From Colius striatus (lineage: Eukaryota > Chordata > Aves > Coliiformes > Coliidae): a DNA stretch of 64,000 bases. Below are positions 22,639-37,600 of this stretch, piece after piece. Under the pieces are notes generated by a model that made no database searches, was not told the DNA's origin, and saw only the letters and a list, made by a program, of their open reading frames with translations. The position numbers were made by a program, and so were the translations under genes. The stretch covers positions 20,986,501-21,050,500 of the forward strand of contig NC_084761.1 in assembly GCF_028858725.1 (NCBI RefSeq), given 5' to 3'. Position 1 is the stretch's first letter. Every line of letters begins with the position of its first letter.

Positions 22639-25600
22639 CTGAAAGAAAAAAGTCACAACACAGTGCAGTTAAATATGGCATATTATAGAGTGTGGAAGCT
22701 GGACAGATGAGACTCTAATCAGGAAAGGAAAAAGCTCTTGGGTCCAACTTCTAAGCACAATTCTCTGTGAGAGAAGCAGCACTGCAGTAACACTGCACCA
22801 GAGGGTGGATGGCAGCTTGGGAAGGGACCCTGTGCTGACTCTAGCACCTTACAGATGATGGCAGAGCATAACCACCCTGGTGGGAGAGGGATCACAAGGA
22901 AAGCTATAACTAGTGGAATTTGCAGGAAATGCAACAAAAGGAATGTAGAAAAAAACATGGAATTTAAGTGTCCCTTTGTCATTTTAATCCCTGTGCAGTG
23001 TTCAGGAACATGGGAGAGAGCTTGTGTGAAGGTATTCACGTGTAGCGTGAAGCAGTGGGACAGTTTTGATTCTAGTTGAGCCTCAAAAAGGCTCAAAAAC
23101 TCAAAGGAAAAGGTACCAGGAGAAAAAAAAAGGTTCTCTTGTAAAGGAACCTGCCAGCATCAGCTCATGAAATGCATCCTGGGTACCCAGAGAGAAATAC
23201 AAGAATAAAGCCAGGAGAGCCAAAGACCAGCTTGCTCAAAGCCACTGCTTGAGAGAAGGAGGCTGCAGACCTCATTACTGACGTGCCACTACCCTCACAG
23301 CCCTAGTTGCACCAGAGCTGTGCTGGTAGTAGGATCTGCTGCCATGGGTTGGTCCTGCTGACTAATGAAAGCACATGCACAGAGCAGCTGGGTGCTCTGC
23401 AGGCAGGCGTGAGGGAGCTTTCTCACACTGCTGTATTTAGGAAACAGCATACAAGCAAGACCATACTAAGCCCACAGCAACTATAAGGAGAAAACAGCCT
23501 ACTAGAGTACCCAGTCTATTTCTCTAACCAAAGGATCTGTAGTTTGTCTCGTCTGAACCAGACTGCCTTGCCCATTAGGGTGAAATTTTGGCATCGACTT
23601 TCAACGAGACTAGCAATCTTAATGCCAGCCTGTCATTTTGTGACACAACTTTTCATAAATAGACATACAAATGAGTACTGTCTGGATAAAACTTTCTGCA
23701 TGCTGTTGTCTCTAAGATTATTCTGTTCTTTGGTCATAATTTTGTTTTATGATTCTGAAAGAGAATTGACTGGTACGATACAATTGCTTCTACTGGGAAC
23801 ACTGTCAGAGCATCACTGACTAAATTTGTCCATCAAAAACAGTGGACTTCTGTATCTTATCCTTCCGGGTCCTCTAGACAGGCTGGTTTTTGTTTTCACT
23901 ACTGTTGGCAAGGGAATTAGGCACAGAACATATGACCTGCCTTACCACATTTCTTATTTTAGCTTCATTCCTTTGCTTTGGTGTGTTTATTCTGAGTCTA
24001 TTAAAACTTCATTTCCCTAGAAAGGTCATTTTAAACAAAAACAACATATAAAAATGTTTGTGTGCAGAAAGATACTGAACAGGTAAAATCAACCAAAAGA
24101 AAATCAAATGCAGGCAGATGTACAGTAGGCAAGGTCAAATTCAAATGCTACTTACCTCTTCACTTACTCCTCGGGACTTGCACACAAGTACAATAAAAAT
24201 AATACCAAAAACAATTCCTAGAGTCATGATTACAAAAGGGATTCCAGTTACAACGCTGGCTTCCAGCAGGACATGCTTGAGTTTGCTGGCAGACACGTCA
24301 TCAATCAAAACACTCTGGAGCAGAGAAAGATGAAGAGGAAAAAAAGACTTATTTCCATTCTTCCTTTCTGTTAGACCGCTTTACTTTTGTGAAGGGTTGG
24401 GAAACAACACTCCCACCACACTCCACCTCTGCTTCACTGCTTCTTGACATACTCTCCCTCTAAAAATTCTTAAGTGTCCTCACATGATCAGAGGGTTTAT
24501 CTAATCTGCATTTCAAAAGAAAGTAGTGATTTTTAACTCTCAGTTTTGGAATGGAGTAGCCTAGGCCTGGAGTAATGATGTACATCACCAAAACTAGTCC
24601 CCTAGAGTCCTCGCTGAATCCAGTTAATTGAATGATCCAACTGATCAATACAGGTCTATTCACAAAAATTACCCTAAAATAGATGTGGTCCCCATCTGAG
24701 CATCTCTTTTCCTCATGGCAAATAATTCTGAAATTAAAAGGTCTGTGTGACTGAGAATGTTTTGCAGGGCTGAACTTAATACTGTGGTCAACAAGCAGCA
24801 GGAGGATGGTAGTTAAGAAACAGCAACAGCTTCCTACTTAACACTGTATAAAACAAGAAAAACAGCATTTTCTTTTCTGGTTAGCTCAAAGACAGTATTT
24901 TTGCAAGCATAAACATAGCAAAATGATGCAAAGAAATAACAAAAATGTATACCTCATTTATATACATCACTGGGAAGATTAGTGTTCGGATGTTTCCTGT
25001 TTCACTGTGTAAAAAAAACAATAAAAAAAAGATTTAGCAGCTTTTCAGCTGGAGGGTTCTGAAGACAGATTACAACAGAAAAATGAATGAAAAAACCTGT
25101 CCCTAAAAAACTCTGGGCTTTTCCCTTTTCTTGCTGATTTTGACCTCCCTAGTGAAGTGAGACAATCTCAGTCTCCACGACAGATAATAAATTCTGGTTT
25201 GAGAGCAATGGCATATTTTGGAACTTGGTGTGGAGACAAAGAGAAGGATGCATAAGAGGCTCATTAATAACTGACTGAATGACAGATTTGTGCCAGTCAG
25301 CAGGAATGCCAAGCTAAGCTGATGTTGAAGGTTACTCATATTTCTAAAACACAGAAACCATTGTCCAAGCAACATGCACAGCAAAACAAAACCCCAACAT
25401 TTGGCACATGTGAAATAACATCTTACATACAAATTGTGTTACTGTAACAGTACCTGGGTACTAGCAGACAAGGTGGTACTGTTGTGAAGGAATACCACTG
25501 ACTGTCCCAGGAGGACTGGGCACATATCACAAAGCTGTGACAACAAACATCAGCTTAGAAGCTGAGCAGGATGAATAGCTACCACACAGCATTGATGACA

Positions 25601-28600
25601 GATAAATCAACATGTCAGAAAGACACAAGATGAAGGGAACTATTTCTGCACAACTGAGCTGCAGTCCCTTCAAACTGGAACACACAGAAAACCAGGCAGA
25701 ATCTGCTTGAACAAAGAAATGAATCACTTGACTCCTATGTTACTTGGGATGGTACAGTGTTCCCTTTTGCATGTTTGTAAAGTTGCAGTACAAAGATTTC
25801 TCTTTGTCATGCCAATGCAGTCACAGTACTTCCCTCCAGCTGATCAGATGAGCTCTCCCTCCGGAGTCCCAGATACACCTTGCCTGCTGTTGTGAAGCAC
25901 ATCTCTTGGTCTACTTTTTGGGCTTGTCAGCAAACACACAGGTAACCCTGTTTAGGGTCATGCCTTCTCATTTGGTTTGCATGTGACCATTCTATGATGA
26001 TTCGATGATTCTATGATTGCTGAGAAATGATCTTAACTACAATATTTGTGTCTCCTAAAAGCTGTGAAGAGTAGAATGGCATGTCTTCGCTGCACTGAAT
26101 AGCCTCTCTCTGAGTTCTAGATGCACTCCACTGTGGCAGACCCTCTCTCTGAGCAAACCAACCAGTGTGATCCAACTTATGCCACCACAAGCACTATATG
26201 GAACCTGTCAATAACATCTTGCTTTTCTCTGCAGAAACATCTTTCTTTTCTCTTCACTCTGCAGACAGAACTGCAAAATCTACTTGACATGTGAGAAGAG
26301 AGGATACTGCCACCTGTAATTGAGATTTGAATGTATTTCTTTCTCACTTGCTCTTTCCCACCAATATTCCATCTGAATACTGCAGACAAATTCATTTTGA
26401 GTATCAAGTCAGACTGAGATAGTCACTGGGCAGCAGAGAACACTTACAAAAATTCAGGTAGTTTTCTGACGTGAACATTGATTTGCATCCGCTTGGCTGC
26501 TTGAAGGACAAGCCCTGTCAGCTGGGGAATAAAAGAAATCAGAGCATCAAAAAACACCCAAAACAGGAAACATCAATTTAGGGGAACTGGGGAATGCAGT
26601 CTAATATTTACACTGGTGTGGACTTTACAAGGCAAGACAAGACTCACTTAGTGTTATTATTTATTTTCCTTCACCAAGATACTCATGTAACTCATATACC
26701 TACATTCCAGTCTGCCTCCTAATGAAGGAGATGTGAAGTGGCTGCATCTGAGATAAGGGCTCCATCATGCTGGGTTGTGCAAGCTTATGCTGGGCTACAG
26801 AGAGAGCCCCTTTCCTCTAGATCCATCTGTAGTTTTGGAAAGGCCACCACCTACACCTCTTTGTCCTGCTTTCTGAGGACTGTTGCAGAGGCTCCATGAT
26901 TTCATTCACAAGACAAACCTTTGTCTCTAAAGGGTGAAAACCAGATCCTGACCACAGTCAAAGGAAGTATACAGCGAGAGAGACAATGAGCGTGAAACAC
27001 CTCTCACAGAAATGCCACCACTACAGTAAGAGTTGCAGTTGGATGCACAGGAATATTTTCCTCATTCAAGCTGCAAAATTTAGTCTGGAGAGTGGTGAGA
27101 GGGGTGAGGCACAGAGCTCACTTTACAGTAGTACAATAAAGTTGGGTAAGTAGGAGCAGGGTAAGAGGAAGAACCTGGCACCAAACCAGGTACTAAGCAG
27201 CATCTGCATTAGACCTCAAGAGAGGAACTATGCAATTTCCTCCTGCTTTAGCTACACATAACAGCTTGGTGAGTCAGAGTACTCTGTTTCTGTAAGCTAG
27301 GCAAGTCGTGATTTTACTTTTTCCCTTGACCTACATTCATGTATGTGAATGTAGAGATCAGTGTTGTACTGGTTTTAGCTGGGATGGAATTAATTTTCTT
27401 CACAGTGTCTGGTACAGGGCTATATTTTGGAATTGTGATGAAAACAATGTTGATAACACATGGTTGTTTTAGTTACTGCTGAACACTGCCTGCAGCTTTT
27501 TTGTTTCTCACACTGCCCTGCCAGTGAGTAAGCAAGAAGATGGGAGGGGACACAGCCAGGACAGCTGACCCAAACCAGTCAAAAGGCTATCTCATAGCAT
27601 GCTCAGTGAGAAAAAAAGCTAGAGGGGAAAGTTTGCCAGGGCTGCTGTTCCTCAATGACTGGCTGGTGTTGACCAACTGGGACTTTCTTGCATTACTTGT
27701 TTTTCTTGGGTTTGTTTCTCTCTCCTTTTTTTTTTTTTTTTGTTTTAACTTATTAACTAGCAGGCTTCAACCACAAGTGTAAAACCACAGATCATCAGCT
27801 AAACCTCTCATTATTTCTGACATTCCATGGTGAGAATACTAACAACTCTGTAAAAATTCCACAATGGGCATAATCATCACGCTTTTCTATCTCTCATCAC
27901 TCCATGCTATTTAAACTGAATCTAGCATTCACTGTATCTTTATTGATTTGCTCCTTGGTCTACATAGCTAGCTTCTTCAACTTGGAGAAAACACAGTCAA
28001 GATAATACCCAAAAGGAAGGGATTATGGGGTGAATAGGAAAAGTAGCCTCATCTGCTTCTAAGAAATATTTTAACACCTTCACCTCACCATTACCAGTCT
28101 GATGGCATAGGTACAATGGGAAAAGTATTTTAATTTTTGCAGCAGTTGTTCTCTACAAGCAAATACAAATAGATCAGTTCCATATACATTTCCTGGAGGT
28201 CAATGGGACTATGTTGATACATACCATCTAAGGAGGTGACTACGTGCTTGGATTCACCTACATAACCCTTTAAAAAAGGCTGCACTTACAGGATTGATGT
28301 CCAAAAACGTCTCATGATATTCCTTTTTTGGATGCATGCCCTCAATGTCTTCTATAAACTTTCTATCTGCTTGATAAAAATGTGGAGCTGATAGAAATAT
28401 TGGAGCGCCTGGAATGTGAAAACATAGAAAGTCACCACCTAAAAAAGGTAGAGCAGGCTCAGAGGAAGTCTTTAAGCATCTCATTACTCTTCCCACTCTG
28501 CCAAGCAGCACGGCTTCACATCTTAAGCTTGCATGCTGGTCTTTTGTACTGTTTTCATTCAGGTACTCAGATGTGACAGCTATCTGGGTAAAAGCAAAGG

Positions 28601-31600
28601 GTAAATGCCCAAACTCCTCAGTATGAATCCTGTGACTTCCTTCTTATTCCTTGATTTAAATCATCGCTGGAGCAGACAGCATCTGACAGGAACATACTCT
28701 CATACTACTACTGGATTTTACAACCAACTCATCAATTGATCGATTTCACTGAGCAACAGTTGTAACCCTAAAGGCTTCATCAATCTGTCCTCATCTATTT
28801 AAGAAAGAAAGAAGAAATATATTCCCCACTGATGTCTCTCCAGTCTGCTTCCACTGCCTGGTAACATACCTTGCTTGCAGATGCTGACATTGAGGACACC
28901 AGTGCCAGGGCAGTTTCCTGGTGGCACGCAGAATCCAGCATTGTCAGGGTTAACTGTTGTGTTGGCAAACACCATAGCAGAGGGCACAAAGCGGAAGGTT
29001 GGGATACCTCCAACTGTTCCCGAGCTGTCATACACCAGGTAAAGAGATCTGAAAGGAAGAAAAGTCACACCCAGATTTGTTGCAGATGTCTCTTTGCTGA
29101 TACCTATGTATCTACCTCAGTTTGCAGTAAGCTACAGGCTTGGTTTAAGCCCATTTCAACCATCTTCTGCATTAAATTTGATGGACTTTTGATCAGCAGA
29201 GACACATCTCATCATTCTGCATCTGCACAAAATAGACAATATCATGCCAACTGTGCTGCTATGGGTACACTGATGTCAGCATTTCAGAGTCTCACTCTGG
29301 TCCTCATGTTGCTATTGGGTGTTGTGACAGAGAGTGCTGCTATATGCTACTAAAAGAGAAAAGGAAAGGAATACAGTTGTGAAAAGCAGAACAATTTGGC
29401 AACTCCTGGATTTAGTGTAAACAAATTTGTATTGATTTAAAGAGAGTTTCAGGTTGGTTTTGTTCTTCATAGACAAGGAAATGGGCAAAGGATGAGACAA
29501 GGTGGAACATAAGAAAGGAGACACCAAGATTTTCTGCATTTCAAACAGCATTTTGTCAAGTCATGAATCACTGAAGAGGGCAATCTGCATTCTCTAAAAA
29601 AACAAGGCACAGGGGAAGAGTTGGGAGGAAAGAAGCTTCTGGCAAGTTTCATATAAGTCCTTCCATCACTGTAAAGCGGTCCAGTCTGTCTCTCCAGACA
29701 TCTTCCAAATTTTCACTTATTTATTTTGAAATAGCATATCCTTAACTTGATGCAGATTGGGTTGAGAGGTTTTTTTTTGGAGTAACTTTCTTATCCTCCA
29801 TACTATGAATAAATACAGAACACTAATACTGTTAAATAAAATCACAGGAGGAAATACACCAACCTAACGTGAACTCTCAAGAGGAATGGATCTAAATGCC
29901 CTGCTTTAAAGTCTGAGTGATGTTTTCTTCTCCTTACCTGCAGAAATCAGAAGAAAAGATATAAATGTTCTCATCTTTGCTAATCAGCGGGTGAAAGGAT
30001 GTCCCATCTGTTCCATTGATCATGTTACACCCCTCTGTTGTCCACCAACTCAATGAGCTAAAGAAATCAAAGCAAAAAGAGTAAGGGTTAAAATATCTTT
30101 GAGTAGTGGTCAGGTGAAGCCATCTCATGGTCTTAGCAAATGAGAATCAGACTTGTACAGTGCTAAGTCTTCTTGCCTCAGCTCTGCTAACAAATAAGGG
30201 GATTAAAGTGGGTTTCAATTGCATTGATAGTTTTTTCACACTGACACCAGGCAAGCAAGAATACATATGCAAGAGTTCCTCCCATATATGTAATTGCTGG
30301 CAGATGTTGAGTTTAATGAGAGAGGAATGCTTTAGGTAGTTCAGCTTTGGCTTCTTTATAATACATGCTGCCCACTGAAAAAGTGTTAGGTACCCAGGCA
30401 TGAGATGTCCCAGCCTTGGCTCTGGGTACCTTGTGGCCAGGAAGGGTGGTGTCTGGGAACACTGTCTGTAGATGTGGGAATGCTGTCTCCACAGGTGGCT
30501 GAGATGGGTATCCTAGGGAGGGAGTGCAGCCAGGGTCACCTCTGCCAAGGGGCAGTCTTATTGTCATAGTTATATGACACATGTCAAAATACTGGAGGCT
30601 GGTTTGAAGCTACGACTGCTAAGAGCTACCGCCATCCTCAGAATAAAAGGACTCTATTTCTTTGGTAAGCAATGCTTATGCTCATCCAATATGTGGGCAG
30701 AAGCCACACCACAATGAAAAACTTACTCTTTTCCTTTCCATTCCACAATCCTTGAGAAGTTAAGGTAGCTTGTTTCCCCACTTAGAAAGACGTATTCTCC
30801 ATCATCAGTTCCATTCATCTGCAAAAAGATACAGGAGTTTTTAATCACGCCACTCATTCTGTAACGCCTGGCTAGTAACTACAATGGGGTGGCAGGAGTT
30901 TAAATTGTCATTGCTTCAAATCCACCGTAGGAGTGATGGACTTTCCCTGAGGCAAGTGCAATTCATCAAACTCCACCTTGAATATATATGAGGTGGAAGT
31001 GACTGGTCCAGATTCTTACACTTCTCAAGTGAAGGAAATAGAACACTAAATTAGCATTTTTTCCCCTTTGAAATTTGCCACTGAAAAACACACCTTAGCA
31101 AAAAATAAGTCCACAGAAAAGAACCTTAGGATGGCAGATGATCTCCAAGGAATGAAAAGTCCCCACAGCCCAAAATTATGTGCAACCAGAAACACTGTGG
31201 AAGCCAGTAATGGCTCCAGCGCAGAAATAGCACGCAATTTCAATCAATCAGGAAAACAGTCAGGAATTTTTTCTAGCAGTTTGCACAACCAGTCCCGCAA
31301 AGCCCATGTTATTGAAGCAAGCACAGGCGATAGCAGAGTGGTTTTCACCCATCCTTGGAAAGCTTATCTGTACCTGATAAAGAGAAGTCAGATACAACAC
31401 TAAGAGCTGTGCTGCCAGCCAGTGCCTAGATCCAGCCAAACTGAAGAGGGAACATCCTTTGTTATCCCTGCAGCCTACTTCCTGGCCTCAGTCCAAGCAC
31501 ATCCTTCTCAACTGGCTACTGTTGACAGTCCAAACTCTGTAGCAATGGCATCAATCCCCATCTAAAGCAGAAAGGCTTGCATACCAGTTACCTTATTAAA

Positions 31601-34600
31601 GAGACCAAATACTGGATCGATCTCAGGATGCAAAATATGAACGGCTGACAGGAGCCTGTCTTTGTAGCCCCACAGTAATTCATGAACAGTATGAACTGTG
31701 AACAGGGATTCTTGGTACAGAAGCAGCAGCACCTCTGTGGCAAATTGAAGAGGTGTTGACCTGGTCCACTCCATTGCAGTCTGCCAGGGAATTGGAATAA
31801 GAGAAGGATGGTCAGATTTATTATAGAAAAAATAACACCAGGTGCAAACAGACACATTTCAGCATTGCACATGTTTCAACTGTATTTTAAGTCTGTTTTC
31901 ACTCACAGCAAGTAATGTGCTGGCTAACAGGTTCTTCAGCTTTTCTCCCACAGGGATGTGCTCTTGCAAGGGATGTGCTCTTGCAGATTCCTGTTCAGCC
32001 TAGCACTGGCACAGAACCAGCTCAGCTCTCTGCCATTAACTGCCATAGTCTTCAGAATGGATTTGAAGTGAAACGCGCAAAATTGCTTTCTAAACAGTCT
32101 GAATTTCACAAGTATATTACACCTGAAGATGTGCTTTTAATTCTCCCTTAGGAAGTTACAGTTTACATTTTTAAAAGACAGCAATTTCTCAAAAAGGCAC
32201 ACAACACTAAAATTGTCCTTTCTAGTTGACAAGTGATTTTACAACATGTCTTTAAAAAAGCAAAACCAAAAGAAAGTAATATTCCTTGAGTGAACCAGCC
32301 TGTAGTTCTAGTACTGCCTGTTACAGTATATCAGAGTAAAAAATCTGAACAAGAGACAATACTTACCACCACTCAAATGCCTGGGAGGAATTGTAAATAC
32401 AGTGACTGTACTGTTTGCAACTTTTAGCAATCTGTGTCCTATCTGCTACTATGCACAGTGCATTTATGCTTTCATTCATAAAATGAGACAAGACACTAAG
32501 TGCTGGGGGAAAAAAAGTAGAAATTAATGTACCCTGCAATTGAAGTCAATTAAACTCGTATGGGGAGTAAACGCTTAGTTACACAACCAGCAAGTATTTT
32601 ACTACAGTCTGATTTCCTTTGCAAGGTATGAAAGCTTTAGATCTGCTTGTTCTCATGCTATCCCTGCATGTAACCAAAAAATAATGGTCTGCCTCTGATC
32701 AACAAAACAAGACTTTCCCTGCAGAGTACTTTCACCTGACACAGTTTTGGCGTGCGTGTTTTAACTTTAATTTTGTTCTGTGAGCATCTTTTAATTCAGC
32801 TGTACCTGAAACTCCCATGCTATAATTTTGGAGGCAACTTTTGCAATTTTGACAAAAACAACCCCAAGCGCTCCAAACTTTCTCATTCCAAAGTCAGAGT
32901 TCCTCCTATGCATTTGCCATTGCTGATTCCCTAGTTTCACTTACTTACGGAAACCCAGACAGCCTGATTTCTGCTCACCTCTGAAGTGTGTGTCAGCTTT
33001 CAGCATGAGTGACACACTAACATTATGGAGGCGTACGGTGAGGAAGGAACATCATAAAAAAACCACCACAACAGTCCAAACCAAAACTGAATACAGTATC
33101 TGTCCTGGACATAAGCTGCCTCTTTGGTTTTTCAATCACTTTTATGTACCACAAAGTAAGAAAGGATGAAGCAACAGGCTGCTAGTTATAAAGTGTATTG
33201 GGATGATTTCCAAGCAGAAATGAAAGAAAACTCACCACTGCAGGAATATTAACTGTTCTAATCAGGTCCACTTCAGGGTCTCCAACTGACTTCTGAGGTT
33301 CAAATACATATGTCTTTGGATTCAGAGCAGATACTTTGGTACCATTGTCCAAAAACTGAACGTGTACTCTTGGCCTGTATTCTCTGAAAAACAAGAGAGT
33401 TTGTTCTCTCATCAAGTCAAACAAGTACACATAATATTAATGGCAATTAACTTATGGCTATTCTACTGCTTTAAGCACATAAAGGGATGGATTTTCAGTT
33501 AATTAAGAGTAGATCTGGTTTTGCTACGGCTGCTGTCAGCAATGGAACTCCCTTTTCCTGTTAGTATAAGCTGAATCAGTCCTCACAGGGTGCTTCCAAA
33601 AATGCCACCCCACATGTTAATTGCACTTCGTATTTTTACCTCATCTTTAAAAAACTCCAAGGAAAGAGATCAATTTCAGACACTACAAAAGGATTTTGAG
33701 GCACTATATATGGGACTGTCCTTGAAGTACAATTTGAAAATGAAACTTTTGCATCTTTGCTGCTGGCAAAATTCACTCCCAAGGAGGACAAGATGTAGGC
33801 TTCATGTAAATCCCATTAACCTGACCTAAGAACCTATCAGAATCTTTCTGTCAGCTTCAAGGTACTTTGTATCAGAACTTGGGCTTAAATGTGACACAAC
33901 CACAAGAGAAGCCTCATTTTAGTTGTTCTCCTTTAATTCTCAGTCAGGAATCCTGGATGTGACAGAATTCAACTGAATTTTTGCCATGAATTGCTTGTGG
34001 CCTAGGAGGTTGCTTCTGTTACTTTCTAACCACTCAGATAGGCAGCATAAAACTCAGGATTGCTGACAAACAGGTGCAATTGGCAAGAAACATCAAATGC
34101 TACCTGCTGGCCTGACACGGAAGTCAGATCTTAATTACTCTGAAGCATATCATAGCCTTAACTCAGTCAGTTGCCACTAACATTTTACAAACAAGCAACA
34201 TACAGTTCTGCAGAAGTGGCTGGCTCAGGTTCACAATGAGTTACATGTCTGTCTTTAGCAAACCCAAAAAGGGAAATGGCAGGTTGTCTGCTCATGGCAT
34301 GATTCTTTGGCACACATATGAAGTGAAATGCACTGTATTTCATAAGTTTACAATCACTCAAAAGTTTCTTTTACATTGCTTTGCTTCCTGTGTAAGTTTT
34401 AAGTCCCAAGACGTGAAGGTGAATTATTCTGCAAGACCCCAAGTTCTTATATTTTTCATTAATTTCAGATCTAGATCCTATCGTGGCTGCACTAGATCCA
34501 TCAATGCGGCTTCATGACAGGCTGTATCACTCTGGTTCTGTTTTCCAAATTTAAAGCAAACTGGAAAGGCCTGTGAAACTGTTCTTGTTAGAAACCAACA

Positions 34601-37600
34601 ATTTCTCTTCTGCTTTTCACAAACAGCATCCCTACCACCTAGGAACATTTTGGTCTGACAACACTTCCAGCTTGATTTGGCAAGAGCCTCTTGTACAGCA
34701 ATCTACCTTATACTTGAACTGAGGGGTGGGAACGAACAGTTGTGAAGTGCCTTCCCTAAAATAGGCCAGAGTTAACCTGAGAAGCCTCTCCAACTTTAAA
34801 AGCTCCAGAGAGGAAAATAATACTCCCTGCTTACCAATATAAGTAGGAGGATCTCAGATGTTAAGGACAAAAAACTGTAAATGTGTGCAAGACCAGATGA
34901 TACTCAAATGTTCTTTGAGACTTAGCAGGCTTGGCCAGATAAGCAGCTTGCACTGTACAATTATTATTTGATATGCTGTGAAGTTGGCTTCCAAGATTTA
35001 AAAAACAAGTGCTACTACATTTTTGTTACAGAACCTACCTCTGCACTAACTGGGTTTACAATATGTGTTGGTGAAACCCAAGAATTGCAGGAAAACATTC
35101 TATTTAGCCATCCCACCTCCTCTCTGTTACTGGCCAGTTTGGAGGTTTTTTTCTCTGCTTGTCTGGACCTGTTCCCTTCCGGCCTTTCTCCACAGTTCTG
35201 TTTTGTAAAAACACAGAGCCATGCACTTCACGTTGAGGCATTTTAGGTGTTCTGCCACATGCTAAACCTAAATGAGTCTTTAATGCTTTGCTACACGGGG
35301 ACTGTGAAGCAAGCTTGGTATTTATTCTTTGGCTCGAGCATGCAAGCACGTCCACAATATCCCTTCCTTCTCCCTCTCCTCCCACGTGCCTCCTCTCTTC
35401 CCCCACCCACTGCTGACAGGCTGGTACAGTCGGCAGTGACTCTAGGCAAGGATTAAAGAATCTGCTGGAAAAAAAACACTCTACTTTCTAGCTTTCCTCT
35501 TTCAGAGCACATCAGACAGAGCACAGCACAATCTAATCCTGTTCAGACATGTCAAAATCAGGCTAACCAAACAAACCAGAAGCGAGTGAAACACGCAGCG
35601 CTGGAGCACACGGCCTGGCCTGCCTCCCTCCCTCATGCTGTGATAAACAACTTGGGAAGAGCCTGCATCACCCTACCCACTCGCACCCAGCCTGTGGCCT
35701 GCCCTGCAGGGGAAGGCTCTCCCAGCAAGCCACAAACCAGCAGCTCAGGCTGGGCCTCGCCTCAGGCACAGCCCAACCCAGTCAGCTACACCGCCAGCCC
35801 TGTCCCTCCCACTGAACTCTCTCATGGATACGATGCAGCCTCACAAACCAGGCTGTGTAACACCCGGAAGACACTCAGCTGAAGAAAGGGGAAAAAAAGG
35901 AACTAGCAAAGGGGATTTAGTACCAGAGTGCAGAAAAACATGGGCCTATGTGGGTTCACGTAGCTCTATTACACCCGGAGCTGACCCTATTTATCTTCTT
36001 GACAGCGAGAATGCACTGCTGGCTATTTACCAGCACTGTACTATAGAGATCTGAGGAAAAGCTTGGGAATTTTAAGTGTTATGTATGTTTTCTCCAGCTC
36101 TACTGGTTTCTCTAAAACAAGGTATTTTGACAAAGTAGCAGATGTAGTTTGCCAAGGCTAAAGAGACACAGTACTGAAATATATCTAGAGAAGATGGAGG
36201 AAAAGATTTGACAGTGAGGGTGAAGCAAAGCTGAGGTGTGGGAGGAAAGAAACAGAAAGGCAAGGCATGCCACAGAGACCAAGGCTACCTCAGAGGCTCT
36301 CCTTTTTATTCTATAGCATTTTTTTCAAATATTAACAGCCAGAGTCTGATTATTTTTATGCATAGGTACAGACAACTCCTAGCATTCAGTCAGTGCCTGG
36401 TCTGAACGAGCATGTGTGACCAGAAGTGACATTGACAATGAGAAATCACTTTTTTGCTATGGTTCTCATACCTCCATGACTTCAAAGCCTGTCAGAGACT
36501 GCTCCTGCTGTACACTGCTGCATGCAGCAAAGCAGACTGAAGTTCTAAAGAAAAACTTATTTGTAAGGTGACATTAAAATCTCTCCATGTGCAGCAGACT
36601 CAGATTGTTGTGTGTAGCCATACTATGCAGAAGGAGAGTTCAAGAGGCTGAATAAGCTCGACCATTGCATGTGGTCTTAGTAGGGCTGGCTGGCTGTAAA
36701 AATCATACATATGGTTGAATCTAAGTAGGTTTTACAGCAAGGCTTGGCTGAGGAAGAACCCTGTAGGGTAGCACTCTGTAACTGGTTTTCTGGCCACATT
36801 TCTATTTATGTGAATTATGCAACTTCAACTAGGAACTAATTTCTGAGTGAACAGATGAATCATACTTTTATGCAACGCTCCTCTCATCAGTCTCTCAAAT
36901 ATCACCCAACTGCTTTTTCACTCACAAGACAGTAGGCCAGGATGCAAACAACTGTCCCCGTGTTCAGCAGCTGAGGAAGAGCAGCACACAAACAAAATCT
37001 TGCCCAAATCTGATAGAAGTCACTGGTTTAATCTGAAACTGATTGCTGTGTCTCCTAAGTGTTAGTCTACTTATACTGTCTGAGTGGTGTATGACCATCC
37101 TCCCTTGAATAAACTTTTATTTACACATTAACAGCTAGGTTTTCTCCTAGAATAGGATCCCAAGCATTCTGGATGCAACTTTTTGGCTTCTTTACACACA
37201 ACAGTTTTAATGAAATGTGAAAACAGTGAAATGTTCCTACCGGTAGGTGTATGGCCCTATTTCCTCTACAAGAGGAGTATCACCTTGCAGCACTTCTAAA
37301 GGGTTCGTCACATTAAAAAAGTAGAACTGCATGTAGACTGGTGGAGGAGGATCCTCCCAGGCTTCAAAGGTTTCTGTGCCATTTTTCAATACTGTTCCCT
37401 GAAACAAGAAAAAAACAGATTAGCTGTTAATGATAGATGCTGTATGATATTTATAGGAAAGAGAGGAATTCAGTGCCCTCAGAACAGGTACGGGATTGAA
37501 GACCCTGATTCTATAAATGTTTATAGATATGTATTACTTGGAAATATATCACTAAAAATCACCAAGATCAGACACATGCCAGAATGGCTCGCAGGCTAGA

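Noticed and set aside
35586-35882. 98-codon plus-strand frame in SCARB2 intron 2
   Set aside because: Locally GC-richer, but the peptide is low-complexity and lacks splice or start support.
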